NCBI RefSeq assembly: GCF_007830295.1
Contig: NZ_VLKC01000002.1
Coordinates: forward strand, 3,266,881 to 3,330,880
Direction: 5' to 3'
DNA: 64,000 nt
Source: Sporomusa sp. KB1
GTDB taxonomy: Bacteria > Bacillota > Negativicutes > Sporomusales > Sporomusaceae
Notes under the pieces: generated by a model
The model's input: only the letters and a program-made list of their open reading frames with translations
Database searches by the model: none
What the model was told of the DNA's origin: nothing
Shown: in pieces, positions 37,551-45,951 of the stretch
Layout: each line of letters begins with the position of its first letter
How positions within the stretch are numbered: position 1 is the stretch's first letter
Translations under genes and position numbers: made by a program

Positions 37551-38273
37551 TTATTCTAATTCAACGATGATTTGCACATTGGCTGATAATTGAATCAGTC
37601 CGGCAGAGATGGGTGTTGCCGCCAGAGTATCGGCTATGCCTTTGCTATATAGGCGGGTTGCTGCCTCAGGCGAATGAAAATTCACGCCATTTTCATTGAT
37701 AGTTTTAACCCGGACTACCCGTTTGTTGATAGCGGCAGCGATGGCGTCGGCTTTGCTTATGGCATCGCGGACAGCTTGGGCGAGAGCGGCATTTCTAACC
37801 CCGTCTTCATCCTTTTTGCCAAACCGAATGCTATTGACTTGGTTAGCACCGGCATTGAGGGCACTATCGATAATATCACCGGCTTTATCTGGCAGAGTGG
37901 TTACCAGGATGCTGTTAGTAATCTGATAACCCTTAATACTCGGGGTGCGACGGCCATTGTCATCATTAGTATAAATTGGCGTTACCGCATAATGCGCTGT
38001 CTTTATGTATTCATCTTTAATTCCCAGACTTTCTAGCTGTTGACGGATGCTTGTAGAGACTGCCGCGTTTTTGGCTTGTGCGGCAGCAACGGTTTCTGCT
38101 TCGGTTACTGTACCTAGATTAATATAAGCAATATCGGGGGTGATTTCCTCTTGGTAATTACCGCTTACCTGTACTTCGGTAGCATTAGGGTTTGTCTCAG
38201 AGGCCAGAGCGGCAGGTAGTGCAGCTACCATCAGCAGCAGTGCTAAACTTAAAAATTTGACGAATTTGAACAT
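37551..38273 (-). CDS. Secreted SIMPL-domain (DUF541) protein
   Basis: The 240-aa protein has a signal peptide (residues 1-24, FLSLALLLMVAALPAALAS) and a SIMPL/DUF541 domain with VQVSGNYQEEITPDIAYINLG at its start, YQITNSILVTT and NAGANQVNSIRF. These are extracytoplasmic proteins of uncertain function, often linked to stress or envelope. ATG 38273 (MFKFVKF) is preferred: GGAG lies nine bases away, while starts at 38282 and 38279 are too close. It is a lone minus-strand gene. Confidence 0.88.
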   Translation of the reverse strand: MFKFVKFLSLALLLMVAALPAALASETNPNATEVQVSGNYQEEITPDIAYINLGTVTEAETVAAAQAKNAAVSTSIRQQLESLGIKDEYIKTAHYAVTPIYTNDDNGRRTPSIKGYQITNSILVTTLPDKAGDIIDSALNAGANQVNSIRFGKKDEDGVRNAALAQAVRDAISKADAIAAAINKRVVRVKTINENGVNFHSPEAATRLYSKGIADTLAATPISAGLIQLSANVQIIVELE

Positions 38274-38460
38274 AGTCATCAACTCCTTTACTCATATAAA
38301 CGGTTAAGATAGCCAGAAGTAACGAAGAAAATAGTTAAATATCAAAAATAATATAAAATGAGACTTAGCAGCCGCTTGGTCAGCAGATAAGATAGGTGGC
38401 AAAGAGGGCTATTGTGGCATAAGATATGATGTGAAAACATTTTGGAGGTGCGAGGAGACT

Positions 38461-38979
38461 ATGCCTATTAGCGAAGAAGATCGCAAACCCAAGCATCATC
38501 ATCACCATCATGATGAATATGAGATGATGCCACATGTTCATACCTATCTAACAGAAGTTGATGTGGCGGATGGACATCAGCATATTATTTTGGGAGTGAG
38601 CGGTCCGGCAAAAGAAAAAGGAAGATGCCATATGCACCGGATACATGGCCGAACTTCATTTATATGTGAAGAAGGGGAAGGCGGTCACTGGCATACAGAG
38701 GATGTTATGACAGGACCAGAGATTGAAATGCCGGACGGCAATCATGTTCATTACTTTGCAGGCATGACTAGCGAAGATGAGGGGCATTGTCATAGCTTTA
38801 GTGGTGCTACTGGTCTTGTACCATGTTGTGACATGGACTTTGAGGATGAATGTGAAGAAGAATACGAAGATGAGTGTGTTGAAGACATCGAGGATCCGTG
38901 TGAAGACATATGCGAGATGCCGGTAAAAACCCTACCTAAGTACAAGTATAAATATGGAAAGCGTCCAGACGAAGAATAG
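38461..38979 (+). CDS. YmaF-like His-rich protein
   Basis: The 172-aa protein resembles the YmaF family of Bacillota. Residues 9-20 include a natural run of six histidines (PKHHHHHHDEY). Repeated short His motifs follow, such as HVHTYL, GHQHIILG, CHMHRIHGRTS, GHWHTED, NHVHYFAG and GHCHSFSG, about every 20-30 residues, suggesting a beta-repeat with metal-binding edges. The C-terminal third is very acidic and Cys-rich (CDMDFEDECEEEYEDECVED). There is no signal peptide. ATG 38461 has GAGGAG upstream; the longer frame from 38431 lacks this. A metal storage or spore-related role is conceivable but not shown. Confidence 0.75.
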   Translation: MPISEEDRKPKHHHHHHDEYEMMPHVHTYLTEVDVADGHQHIILGVSGPAKEKGRCHMHRIHGRTSFICEEGEGGHWHTEDVMTGPEIEMPDGNHVHYFAGMTSEDEGHCHSFSGATGLVPCCDMDFEDECEEEYEDECVEDIEDPCEDICEMPVKTLPKYKYKYGKRPDEE

Positions 38980-38990
38980 TATACTTACCC

Positions 38991-39030
38991 AACAAAAAGC
39001 CGTCAGATAGTATTCTGATGGTTTTTTGTT
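38991..39030 (+). terminator. Terminator after the YmaF-like gene
   Basis: AACAAAAAGCCGTCAGA / TTCTGATGGTTTTTTGTT with a short TAGTA loop. Confidence 0.88.
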
Positions 39031-39110
39031 GTTCCGCTTTCAACAAAGGCTTGGCGCAAGCCGTGGTTTCTTTTAAAAAAGAGCTCTTATTGTTTTTTGT
39101 GAAGGAAGCT

Positions 39111-39138
39111 TTTACTATGGTAATTTTTGTGGTATAAT
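39111..39138 (+). promoter_or_regulatory. Putative speE promoter
   Basis: TTTACT (39111-39116) and TATAAT (39133-39138), spacing 16. The speE ATG lies 70 bases downstream. Confidence 0.55.
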
Positions 39139-39207
39139 TTTCTTTTATATAAATGATATAAGTTAGACAAGCTGTAGAAGCTAAGATAAGTAGGGGGGAT
39201 TATACAA

Positions 39208-40044
39208 ATGGAGCTATGGTATACAGAGTACCAAACTAAGAATCTAGGTCTCGCTGCCCGAATCAAGGAAACATTATACTCCGGGAAGTCGGAATTTCAA
39301 GAGGTTGCAGTAGTTGAGGCATACGAGTTTGGGCGGATGTTGGTACTTGATGGTGTTTTTCAGACCTCGATATTTGACGAGTTCATTTATCATGAAATGA
39401 TTGCGCATGTTCCCTTATTTGTTCATCCTGATCCCAAAACGGTTTTGGTAATTGGCGGTGGAGATGGCGGTACAATACGCGAGGTAGTCAAGCACCAGTC
39501 GGTTGAAGTGGCTGAGATGGTGGAGATTGACGGCCTGGTGGTAGAGGTTAGTAAAAAATATTTACCGGAAATCAGTTCAGCCTTAAACGAGAACAATCCT
39601 AAGCTACAGCTTAAAATTGGTGATGGCATCAAACATATGCAGGAAGTAGAGAATAAATATGATGTCATTATTGTAGATTGTTCTGATCCGATTGGTCCTG
39701 GAAAAGGCTTGTTTACTCACGAATTTTATACGAATGTGCACAAAGCATTAAAACCTGACGGTCTGTTTGTACAGCAGACAGAATCGCCTTTTTATCATCA
39801 GCAGCTTATCCAGCAGCTTACTACAGACATTACGTCAATGTTTCCGATAACCCGTTTATATTTGGCAAATATTCCTTTGTATCCGGGCGGGCTGCATTGT
39901 TTTACCATTGGTTCTAAAAAGTATGATCCGATTAGTAGTGATATTGGCCGCATTCCAGAAAACCTTGATACCCGTTATTATAATCGGGAACTGCAAAAGA
40001 GCTGTTTTGCTCTGCCGAATTTTGTAAAGAAATTAGTGAGATAA
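39208..40044 (+). CDS. speE: Spermidine synthase SpeE
   Basis: The 278-aa aminopropyltransferase makes spermidine from putrescine and decarboxylated SAM. It has the N-terminal beta domain starting MELWYTEYQT, the substrate segment LDGVFQTSIFDEFIYHEM, the SAM-site LVIGGGDGGTIREVVKH, and DVIIVDCSDPIGPG with the catalytic Asp. Length is normal. ATG follows AGGGGGG. No speA/speD gene is adjacent. Confidence 0.96.
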   Translation: MELWYTEYQTKNLGLAARIKETLYSGKSEFQEVAVVEAYEFGRMLVLDGVFQTSIFDEFIYHEMIAHVPLFVHPDPKTVLVIGGGDGGTIREVVKHQSVEVAEMVEIDGLVVEVSKKYLPEISSALNENNPKLQLKIGDGIKHMQEVENKYDVIIVDCSDPIGPGKGLFTHEFYTNVHKALKPDGLFVQQTESPFYHQQLIQQLTTDITSMFPITRLYLANIPLYPGGLHCFTIGSKKYDPISSDIGRIPENLDTRYYNRELQKSCFALPNFVKKLVR

Positions 40045-40046
40045 GA

Positions 40047-40140
40047 AAGCGAGATTGCCGCACTGGCGCCCGTGATGACCAAGAAGAACTGCTGTGCTCA
40101 TAGTCATTGCAAGCGCAAAGGAGGCAATCTCGCTTTTATC
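40047..40140. terminator. Long-loop bidirectional hairpin between speE and the aminopeptidase gene
   Basis: AAAGCGAGATTGCC and GGCAATCTCGCTTTT form a perfect stem around a roughly 66-base loop. It is flanked by A- and T-runs and lies between two convergent genes. Confidence 0.8.
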
Positions 40141-40142
40141 AG

Positions 40143-41255
40143 TTATAGTAGACTTTCTGGATTTAAGCCTGCTAGTTCAGGAAGCACAAATTGCCCATCC
40201 TTGCGGATAAGTTTATCGTCAAACCAGATTTCACCACCACCGTATTCGGCTGTTTGAATACAGACAAGGTCCCAGTGGATGACAGATTTGTTGCCATTAA
40301 AGGCAGCATCATAGGCGTTGCCGGGAGTAAAGTGGAAGCTTCCTTTGATTTTCTCATCAAACAAGATATCCTTCATTGGTTTTTCAATATAAGGATTTAC
40401 TCCTAGTGCAAACTCACCGATATAGCGGGCACCCTCATCAATGTCAAAAACCTTATTGATTTTTTCTGAATCATTGGCAGTTGCCTTGACGATCTTACCA
40501 TTTTTAAATTCAAGGCGAATATTTTCATAGGTAAATCCTTGATATACTGAGGGCGTGTTGTAACTGAGGATACCATTTACCGATTCCCTCACAGGAGCAG
40601 TATACACTTCACCGTCAGGTATATTCCTCAGTCCGGAGCATTTTACCGCCGGTATTCCTTTAATAGAAAAAGTAAGTTCAGTATCAGGTCCGGTAATTTT
40701 TACTTTATCGGTTTTCTCCATAAGCGCAAGCAACGGGTCCATGGCTTTAGCCATTTTGGCATAATCAAGGTTACACACCTTGAAGTAAAAGTCCTCAAAG
40801 GCTTCGGTGCTGGAATTCGATAATTGCGCCATCGAAGCGTTTGGCCAGCGTAAGATACACCACTTGGTATGGGGGACACGCACGTCAAGATGCACTGGTT
40901 TTACCCAGTTTTGTTGGTAGCTTTGTAATTGGGTATCAGAGACATCAGCCATTTCCGCAATATTAAAACTGGCTCTGATGGCAATATAGGCATTCATTTC
41001 CTTCATTCTAGCCTGCTCCCAAGAGGCGGCAAGTGCGAGCTGCTCACCGGAAGCCTTCCTAAGCAGTGAGCGCTGTAATTGGCTGTTTTTAATTTCAAGA
41101 AAAGGGATACCGCCTGCGGCGTAAGCCTCATCTACAAGCGCCTTGGCTAGCGGTAAAGCATCATCAAACATTTCGATTAATATTTTTTCGCCTGGTGCAA
41201 GACTGGTAGAATAGCCAATCAGGTTCTGGGCGAGAGTTTTTATTCGTGGATCCAA
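40143..41255 (-). CDS. M29-family aminopeptidase
   Basis: The 370-aa protein matches the thermophilic aminopeptidase family M29 (AmpS/AmpT/PepS), two-metal exopeptidases acting on small peptides in the cytosol. Visible features are MDPRIKTLAQNLIGYSTSLAPGEKILIEMFD, NIPDGEVYTAPVRESVNG with a metal-ligand Glu, EGARYIGEFALGVNP with its Glu, FHFTPGNAYD and SVIHWDLVCIQ (metal His and Asp). Two-metal ligands are all present. ATG 41255 on the minus strand follows AAGGAGGTACTAC. Confidence 0.93.
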   Translation of the reverse strand: MDPRIKTLAQNLIGYSTSLAPGEKILIEMFDDALPLAKALVDEAYAAGGIPFLEIKNSQLQRSLLRKASGEQLALAASWEQARMKEMNAYIAIRASFNIAEMADVSDTQLQSYQQNWVKPVHLDVRVPHTKWCILRWPNASMAQLSNSSTEAFEDFYFKVCNLDYAKMAKAMDPLLALMEKTDKVKITGPDTELTFSIKGIPAVKCSGLRNIPDGEVYTAPVRESVNGILSYNTPSVYQGFTYENIRLEFKNGKIVKATANDSEKINKVFDIDEGARYIGEFALGVNPYIEKPMKDILFDEKIKGSFHFTPGNAYDAAFNGNKSVIHWDLVCIQTAEYGGGEIWFDDKLIRKDGQFVLPELAGLNPESLL

Positions 41256-41378
41256 AGTAGTACCTCCTTAAAGTTTGGTTATTGCTATATACTATCAGTA
41301 TTTGATGTTTTAACAAGAATATCCTTTGAAAAATTGGTTTTGATTGGTTTTGATCAAATAAAATAATGTGTATTGTGC

Positions 41379-41407
41379 TTGCAATTTTAGTAGACATATT
41401 ATATAAT
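41379..41407 (+). promoter_or_regulatory. Promoter of the tRNA-Asn/Glu/Val operon
   Basis: TTGCAA (41379-41384) and TATAAT (41402-41407) with 17-base spacing, 20 bases before tRNA-Asn. Confidence 0.75.
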
Positions 41408-41426
41408 TCATTATGTTGTTGAAAAT

Positions 41427-41502
41427 TCCTCGATAGCTCAGTTGGTAGAGCAATCGGCTGTTAACCGATTTGTCGTAGGTTCGAGTCCTACTCGAGGAGC
41501 CA
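41427..41502 (+). tRNA. tRNA-Asn (GTT)
   Basis: Acceptor TCCTCGA / TCGAGGA, anticodon loop CTGTTAA (anticodon GTT), T-arm GGTTCGAGTCC, encoded CCA; 76 nt. Confidence 0.97.
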
Positions 41503-41504
41503 AA

Positions 41505-41579
41505 GGCCCGTTGGTCAAGCGGTTAAGACACCGCCCTTTCACGGCGGTATCAGGGGTTCGAATCCCCTACGGGTCACCA
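41505..41579 (+). tRNA. tRNA-Glu (TTC)
   Basis: Acceptor GGCCCGT / ACGGGTC, anticodon loop CTTTCAC (anticodon TTC), T-arm GGTTCGAATCC, encoded CCA; 75 nt, two bases after tRNA-Asn. Confidence 0.97.
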
Positions 41580-41580
41580 A

Positions 41581-41660
41581 TCACGACATTCGATACTAGA
41601 CGTTCGACGCTCGATAAACCATTGTCGAAAGTCGAAGATCGAAAATCGAATATCGAATAC
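41581..41660 (+). repeat. TCGA-rich spacer repeat
   Basis: Multiple direct and inverted TCGA units (TCGACGCTCGA, GTCGAAAGTCGAAGATCGAA, ATCGAATATCGAAT) fill the tRNA-Glu/tRNA-Val spacer. Related sequences lie at 165-338 and 415-480 among the other RNA genes. Confidence 0.6.
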
Positions 41661-41664
41661 GTAC

Positions 41665-41740
<76 letters not shown>

Positions 41741-41741
41741 C

Positions 41742-41780
41742 AAAGAAAGCTTCAGATAAAACTGTAAGCTTTCTTTTTTC
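41742..41780 (+). terminator. Terminator of the tRNA operon
   Basis: AAAGAAAGCTT / AAGCTTTCTTT followed by TTTC. Confidence 0.88.
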
Positions 41781-41873
41781 ATTATAGCTTTTGGAAAAAG
41801 CCCATAATCTTACCATAAGTAAGCAGGAAAAAACGGGAATTAAACGAATTAAGTCAAAAAAAGGTGGTGAAAC

Positions 41874-43496
41874 TTGGTGCTGCTTTCCAAAAGTATAAAT
41901 AGGATAGCTATGATAGTTATTGGAGCATTACTATTAGTAACGATTATCGTACTAATTGTGAATTACTTTAACTATCAGCACCAGGTGGTGGTGGCAGATG
42001 AGCGAGCGCGACTTATGGTAACTGCTGATTATCTTGATATGCGTTTTGATACCCGCCTGGTCGGGCTTAGCTTATTAGCGGCTCACTCTGATATGCGTAG
42101 TCTTCAACCCGAACGAGTACAGCCAAATTTAATGGCAGCTGCCAAGGCCTTACATGTCGTTAATGTGGCTTTGTATGATTATAATGGCAATCTAATTAGT
42201 GAGTGTTGGCCAGTTTCTAGTCAAAGTAAGCCTCAATTTAGTCAGACAGATTTCAAAAGAGAGTTTCGGTCAGTGTTATTAGGAAGCTTGCATGTCTCTG
42301 ACAGGATGATTGATAAAAATGTGGAAGATGCTTATGTCAGTCTGCAAGTTCCTGTACTTGATGAGGAGCAAGTGATTGCAGTATTAGTTGCTTATATACC
42401 GATTAGTGATATATCGTTAGCGGTATTGCGCCAGGACATGCCGGAACGACAGTATATTTTTGTTTTAGATGGTAATAGGCAGTTTATTCATCATCCCTAT
42501 CTGAAGGAAGTTTTCCCGGAAAGTCCTTTGCTGAAGCAACAACTGAATAGTTTATTTTTAAATAGAACAGGCATTATTGATATTAATTCTCCGCTTGATG
42601 GCAGCAATAAACTGCTTATTTATACTGATTTAATTAATGCGCATTGGCGGGTAGCAACAGCTATCCCGAAGGATGTTTTGTATATCAGAGTTTTGAGAAA
42701 AGCGATTGATGATGCAACAAGTTTTCTTTGGCTAGCGGTTTGCTTTGGGCTCCTGTATGGTGTTTGGCGTCAGGCGAGATGCCATGAGCGTGAGCGCGAG
42801 CAGCTTAGATTGGAACGTATGATATGTGTTAACCAATTGGCTGCAGGGATTGCCCATGAAATTCGAAATCCCCTCACATCAATTAAAGGCTTTATTCAGC
42901 TTATGGCCCGGCATGGCGATAGGCCAGTGTCACTTGAGCATCTTGAAATAATCATTTCTGAGATTGGGCGGATTGATAACCTAATTAGTGAGTTCCAGAT
43001 GTTATCAAGGCCGCTTAAAGAACCTTTGGTTGAAAAAATAAATGTATATAAATTAGTAAATGACGTACTTTTACTTATGGAAGGGCAGTTTCATAATAAA
43101 AATATTGCTTTCCCCCCACAACTGCCGCTCATAGGTGGCTGTGTTCTTGGCGATGCAGATCAACTTAAGCAAGTATTTATTAATCTTGTGAAAAATGCTT
43201 TAGAAGCGACGCCGGTTGGGGGTAATGTTATACTAGCAGCAAATTGCCAGCAGGATATGATAGCTGTAACAGTAGAAAATGACGGTGATGGTATTGAGCC
43301 GGAGATTATCGAAAAACTGGGTACCCCTTTTTTTACAACCAAAGCAAACGGTACTGGGTTGGGCTTATCGGTGTGCTATAGTATTGTGCAAAATCATGGT
43401 GGAAAAATCATAATTTCCAGTCTGACAGGCAGGAAAACGGTTTTTACGGTGCTATTGCCGGTCGCTGCTGATGAAGGAGTATCGATGAACAAGTAG
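41874..43496 (+). CDS. Membrane sensor histidine kinase (sporulation/KinB-NtrB-like)
   Basis: The 540-aa kinase has a first membrane helix (about 11-32), an extracytoplasmic Cache-like sensor (about 33-275), a second helix (about 282-298), and a transmitter with AGIAHEIRNPLTSIKGFIQLM (His328), NLVKNALEATP, GDGIEPE and GTGLGLSVCYSIVQNHGG. The transmitter is like that of Bacillus sporulation kinases and NtrB-type proteins. There is no adjacent response regulator, so it may feed a phosphorelay (inference). Start is uncertain: TTG 41874 or GTG 41877, both downstream of AAGGTGGTGA. Confidence 0.88.
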   Translation: MVLLSKSINRIAMIVIGALLLVTIIVLIVNYFNYQHQVVVADERARLMVTADYLDMRFDTRLVGLSLLAAHSDMRSLQPERVQPNLMAAAKALHVVNVALYDYNGNLISECWPVSSQSKPQFSQTDFKREFRSVLLGSLHVSDRMIDKNVEDAYVSLQVPVLDEEQVIAVLVAYIPISDISLAVLRQDMPERQYIFVLDGNRQFIHHPYLKEVFPESPLLKQQLNSLFLNRTGIIDINSPLDGSNKLLIYTDLINAHWRVATAIPKDVLYIRVLRKAIDDATSFLWLAVCFGLLYGVWRQARCHEREREQLRLERMICVNQLAAGIAHEIRNPLTSIKGFIQLMARHGDRPVSLEHLEIIISEIGRIDNLISEFQMLSRPLKEPLVEKINVYKLVNDVLLLMEGQFHNKNIAFPPQLPLIGGCVLGDADQLKQVFINLVKNALEATPVGGNVILAANCQQDMIAVTVENDGDGIEPEIIEKLGTPFFTTKANGTGLGLSVCYSIVQNHGGKIIISSLTGRKTVFTVLLPVAADEGVSMNK

Positions 43497-43517
43497 TTTT
43501 GGTATATAATATATCTT

Positions 43518-43610
43518 GTCCTGAGGGAAAGTATAATTTTCCCTGGATTGAACGGCTAAGGTTTTCGCCAGCGTCCAGGCGGACTTGGCACACGCCAAGT
43601 CTTTTCTTAA
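43518..43610 (+). other. Structured leader element, copy B
   Basis: About 80 percent identical to the element at 27029-27120. Here GGGAAA / TTTTCCC and TCC / GGA stems replace the corresponding pairs, a GTCC-AGGC-GGAC hairpin overlaps the alternative GACTTGGC-ACAC-GCCAAGTC, and TTTTCTT follows. A TATAAT lies at 43504-43509. It precedes niaR, so a longer niaR reading frame from 43499 is unlikely to be translated. Confidence 0.6.
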
Positions 43611-43648
43611 ATAAGGTTGACGAGAGACCGGGAGGAGTGTTTGCGGTT

Positions 43649-44164
43649 ATGGAAGCAAAAGAACGGCGTGATCAGATTGCTAGTTTGTTGCAGCAAAGCA
43701 GGCAACCAATAACAGGGACGGCATTAGCAAAAAAATTAGGGGTAAGTAGGCAGGTCATTGTTGGTGATATTGCTATTTTACGGGCAGCTGGTGTTGATAT
43801 CTACGCAACTCCTCAGGGCTATGTTATTTTACAAGTGGCTACTCCGACTACTGTAAGTGCGAAGTTTGCCTGCTGTCATGATAGTAAACGAATGGAGACC
43901 GAACTTGCCGTAATTATTGATAATGGCGGTTGTGTACTTGATGTTAGTGTTGAGCATCCTGTATATGGCGAGATTAAAGCCAACTTAATGTTAGCTTCCC
44001 GGCGGGACTTAACCGATTTTTTACATAAATCAGCCAAAAGCGGTGCGGTTCCGCTTTCATTGGTTACTGGCGGGGTGCATTTACATACAGTTGAAGCGCC
44101 GACAGCTGAGATTTTACAGAAGATTGCTGCTGAACTTAAGGCGCTAGGGATACTGCTTGAGTGA
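43649..44164 (+). CDS. niaR: NiaR niacin-responsive repressor
   Basis: The 171-aa protein has an N-terminal winged helix (residues 1-58, ITGTALAKKLGVSRQVIVGDIAILRAAG) and a C-terminal 3H domain with its three conserved His residues (CCHD, VEHPVYGE, GGVHLHT). This is the architecture of NiaR (YrxA), which binds nicotinate with metal and represses NAD synthesis and niacin uptake genes. The niaP-like transporter follows downstream. ATG 43649 is preferred; GGAGGAG lies about 11 bases upstream. The in-frame extension upstream is leader RNA. Confidence 0.9.
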   Translation: MEAKERRDQIASLLQQSRQPITGTALAKKLGVSRQVIVGDIAILRAAGVDIYATPQGYVILQVATPTTVSAKFACCHDSKRMETELAVIIDNGGCVLDVSVEHPVYGEIKANLMLASRRDLTDFLHKSAKSGAVPLSLVTGGVHLHTVEAPTAEILQKIAAELKALGILLE

Positions 44165-44167
44165 ACT

Positions 44168-44262
44168 TGTTTCAGCATAGCTGAAACATCGGCGGGTTCA
44201 GGTGATGAGTCTACCCCACCTGAACAAACGCCGCCTGCAGAGGCGGGAGTCTTAACTCGCCG
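44168..44262 (+). repeat. Composite hairpin element after niaR
   Basis: Three consecutive stems: GTTTCAGC / GCTGAAAC; CGGCG-GGTTCAGGTG / CACCTGAAC-AAA-CGCCG; and GGCGGGAGT / ACTCGCC. Such clustered GC-rich hairpins resemble REP-like units or the ends of IS200/IS605 elements. I see no transposase nearby and cannot name it. Confidence 0.5.
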
Positions 44263-44271
44263 CAAAAGATA

Positions 44272-44310
44272 AAAAATGCTACTGGTATTAAAACCGGTAG
44301 CATTTTTTTT
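44272..44310 (+). terminator. Terminator after niaR
   Basis: AAAAATGCTACTGGT / ACCGGTAGCATTTTTTTT with an ATTAAA loop. Confidence 0.92.
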
Positions 44311-44359
44311 GTCCAACCCCGCCGAGGCCAATACGAATAGCAATAAGCTAAAAAAGTAG

Positions 44360-44388
44360 TTGCCATCTTACGACAAGGCCAGTATAAT
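44360..44388 (+). promoter_or_regulatory. Promoter of niaP
   Basis: TTGCCA (44360-44365) and TATAAT (44383-44388) with 17-base spacing. GACA repeats follow at 44399-44421 (GACAAGACATCTGTAAAGACA), overlapping the expected start of transcription; these are candidates for a NiaR operator. Confidence 0.7.
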
Positions 44389-44436
44389 TACATAGTAATG
44401 ACAAGACATCTGTAAAGACATTGGAGGTCGAGAAAA

Positions 44437-45771
44437 TTGGACACTATCAGACGGTTAGAACAAATTCCAGTCAGCCGCTTTCATTACAAATTGCTGGTAT
44501 TGACGGGGCTAGGTTGGTTGTTTGATGCTATGGATACCGGAATTATTGCTTTTATATTGCCGGTATTGGCTAAGGAGTGGAGTTTGTCTGGGACCCAAAT
44601 GGGTTTTATCGGTAGTATTGGTCTTTTGGGGATGGCTATTGGTGCAGTACTGGGAGGTATGGCAGCTGATAAATATGGTCGTAAGGCAGTATTTACTATC
44701 ACATTGCTGATGTATAGTATAGCCACAGGACTGTGTGGCGTGGCTTGGAATTATGAATCATTACTTGTGTTTAGATTCTTGGTAGGCTTTGGTTTAGGCG
44801 GTGAGCTGCCGGTAGCGGCGACGCTTATGACAGAGTACTCGCCACCTGCAAGGCGTGGCCGCTTTATTGTCTTGTTAGAAAGTTTCTGGGGAGTTGGCTG
44901 GTTAGCGGCGGCACTGATTTCGTATTTTGTTATTCCCCGCTTTGGTTGGCAAATGGCATTTTTCATTGGCGCATTACCGGCACTTTATGTATTTTTTATT
45001 AGAATGGGAGTACCTGAATCTATCCGCTATCTTATTAATAAAGGGCGTCATGCTGAAGCCCTGGAAATTGTTTCAAAAATAGAGCGCTTAGCAGGGATTG
45101 AAGCGCCTGTTCGGCCGGCGGCAACAAGCAATGCAGATTTGACAAACTTTACTGAAGATAAGATAGCTTTTAAGGAATTGTGGACTTGTAAGCTTGCCAA
45201 AAGGACTATTATACTATGGATAATCTGGTTTGGGATTGTATATTCCTATTATGGTATTTTTACTTGGCTGCCATCGCTTATGGTTCAGCAGGGACATACT
45301 GTTCTCAAGACATTTGAATATGTATTAATTATGACAGTGGCTCAATTGCCTGGGTATTTTAGTGCCGCCTATTTGGTTGACCGTATTGGCCGGAAGGCAA
45401 CGCTGGCAGGCTATTTGGCAATGTGTGCAGTTAGTGCGTATTTCTTTGGGCAAGGTGGCAGTGCTGAAATTGTGCTTCTCTGGGGTAGTCTGATGTCCTT
45501 CTTTAACCTTGGTGCCTGGGGAGTTGTGTACACCTATACGCCCGAACTTTATCCTACGCGGATACGGGCTTTTGGTTCCGGATGGGCGGCGGCGGTCGGA
45601 CGCTTTGGCGGAATATTGGCACCGACTATTGTCGGTTACATGATCGCGGGGTCACAAGGTTTTACCCATGTATTTACTATGTTTACCGGTGTCATGCTGG
45701 TAGTTGCCATTGCTGTATGGCTATTTGGCGAAGAAACCAAAGGCAAAGCTTTAGATGAAATAAGTAAATAG
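44437..45771 (+). CDS. niaP: NiaP-like niacin transporter (MFS)
   Basis: The 444-aa protein has 12 membrane helices and the sugar-porter-like MFS signatures of the NiaP group: GWLFDAMDTGIIAFILPVL in helix 1, ADKYGRKAVF in loop 2-3, GLGGELPVA, the second-half loop VDRIGRKATLAGY and YTPELYPTRIRAFGSG. Bacillus NiaP imports nicotinate and is NiaR-controlled. The position next to niaR and the GACA repeats over the promoter support this assignment. TTG 44437 has GGAGGT eight bases upstream. Confidence 0.85.
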   Translation: MDTIRRLEQIPVSRFHYKLLVLTGLGWLFDAMDTGIIAFILPVLAKEWSLSGTQMGFIGSIGLLGMAIGAVLGGMAADKYGRKAVFTITLLMYSIATGLCGVAWNYESLLVFRFLVGFGLGGELPVAATLMTEYSPPARRGRFIVLLESFWGVGWLAAALISYFVIPRFGWQMAFFIGALPALYVFFIRMGVPESIRYLINKGRHAEALEIVSKIERLAGIEAPVRPAATSNADLTNFTEDKIAFKELWTCKLAKRTIILWIIWFGIVYSYYGIFTWLPSLMVQQGHTVLKTFEYVLIMTVAQLPGYFSAAYLVDRIGRKATLAGYLAMCAVSAYFFGQGGSAEIVLLWGSLMSFFNLGAWGVVYTYTPELYPTRIRAFGSGWAAAVGRFGGILAPTIVGYMIAGSQGFTHVFTMFTGVMLVVAIAVWLFGEETKGKALDEISK

Positions 45772-45904
45772 CAAGAGATAGAATTATATTCAACCCACTA
45801 CCCTGGCAAATTATTTATCCAGATGGAACGTATGCTCTTATCTTATGCCTATTGCCAAAGAGACGGCGCAAGCCATGTTTTCTTTACTTGCTTGGTTAGG
45901 TCAT

Positions 45905-45912
45905 GGTATAAT
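45905..45912 (+). promoter_or_regulatory. Putative -10 of the zinc-ribbon gene
   Basis: TATAAT at 45907-45912 preceded by TGG; transcription would start near 45919, which argues against the in-frame start at 45823. A degenerate relative of the leader element lies just upstream (about 45817-45890). Confidence 0.5.
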
Positions 45913-45951
45913 TTGATGCGTAGCAATTTGCTAAGGGGGAAAAGATCGGTT

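Noticed and set aside
43499..43648. 50-codon N-terminal extension of niaR
   Set aside because: The extension translates the structured leader element and lacks a ribosome-binding site; the winged helix begins right after ATG 43649.
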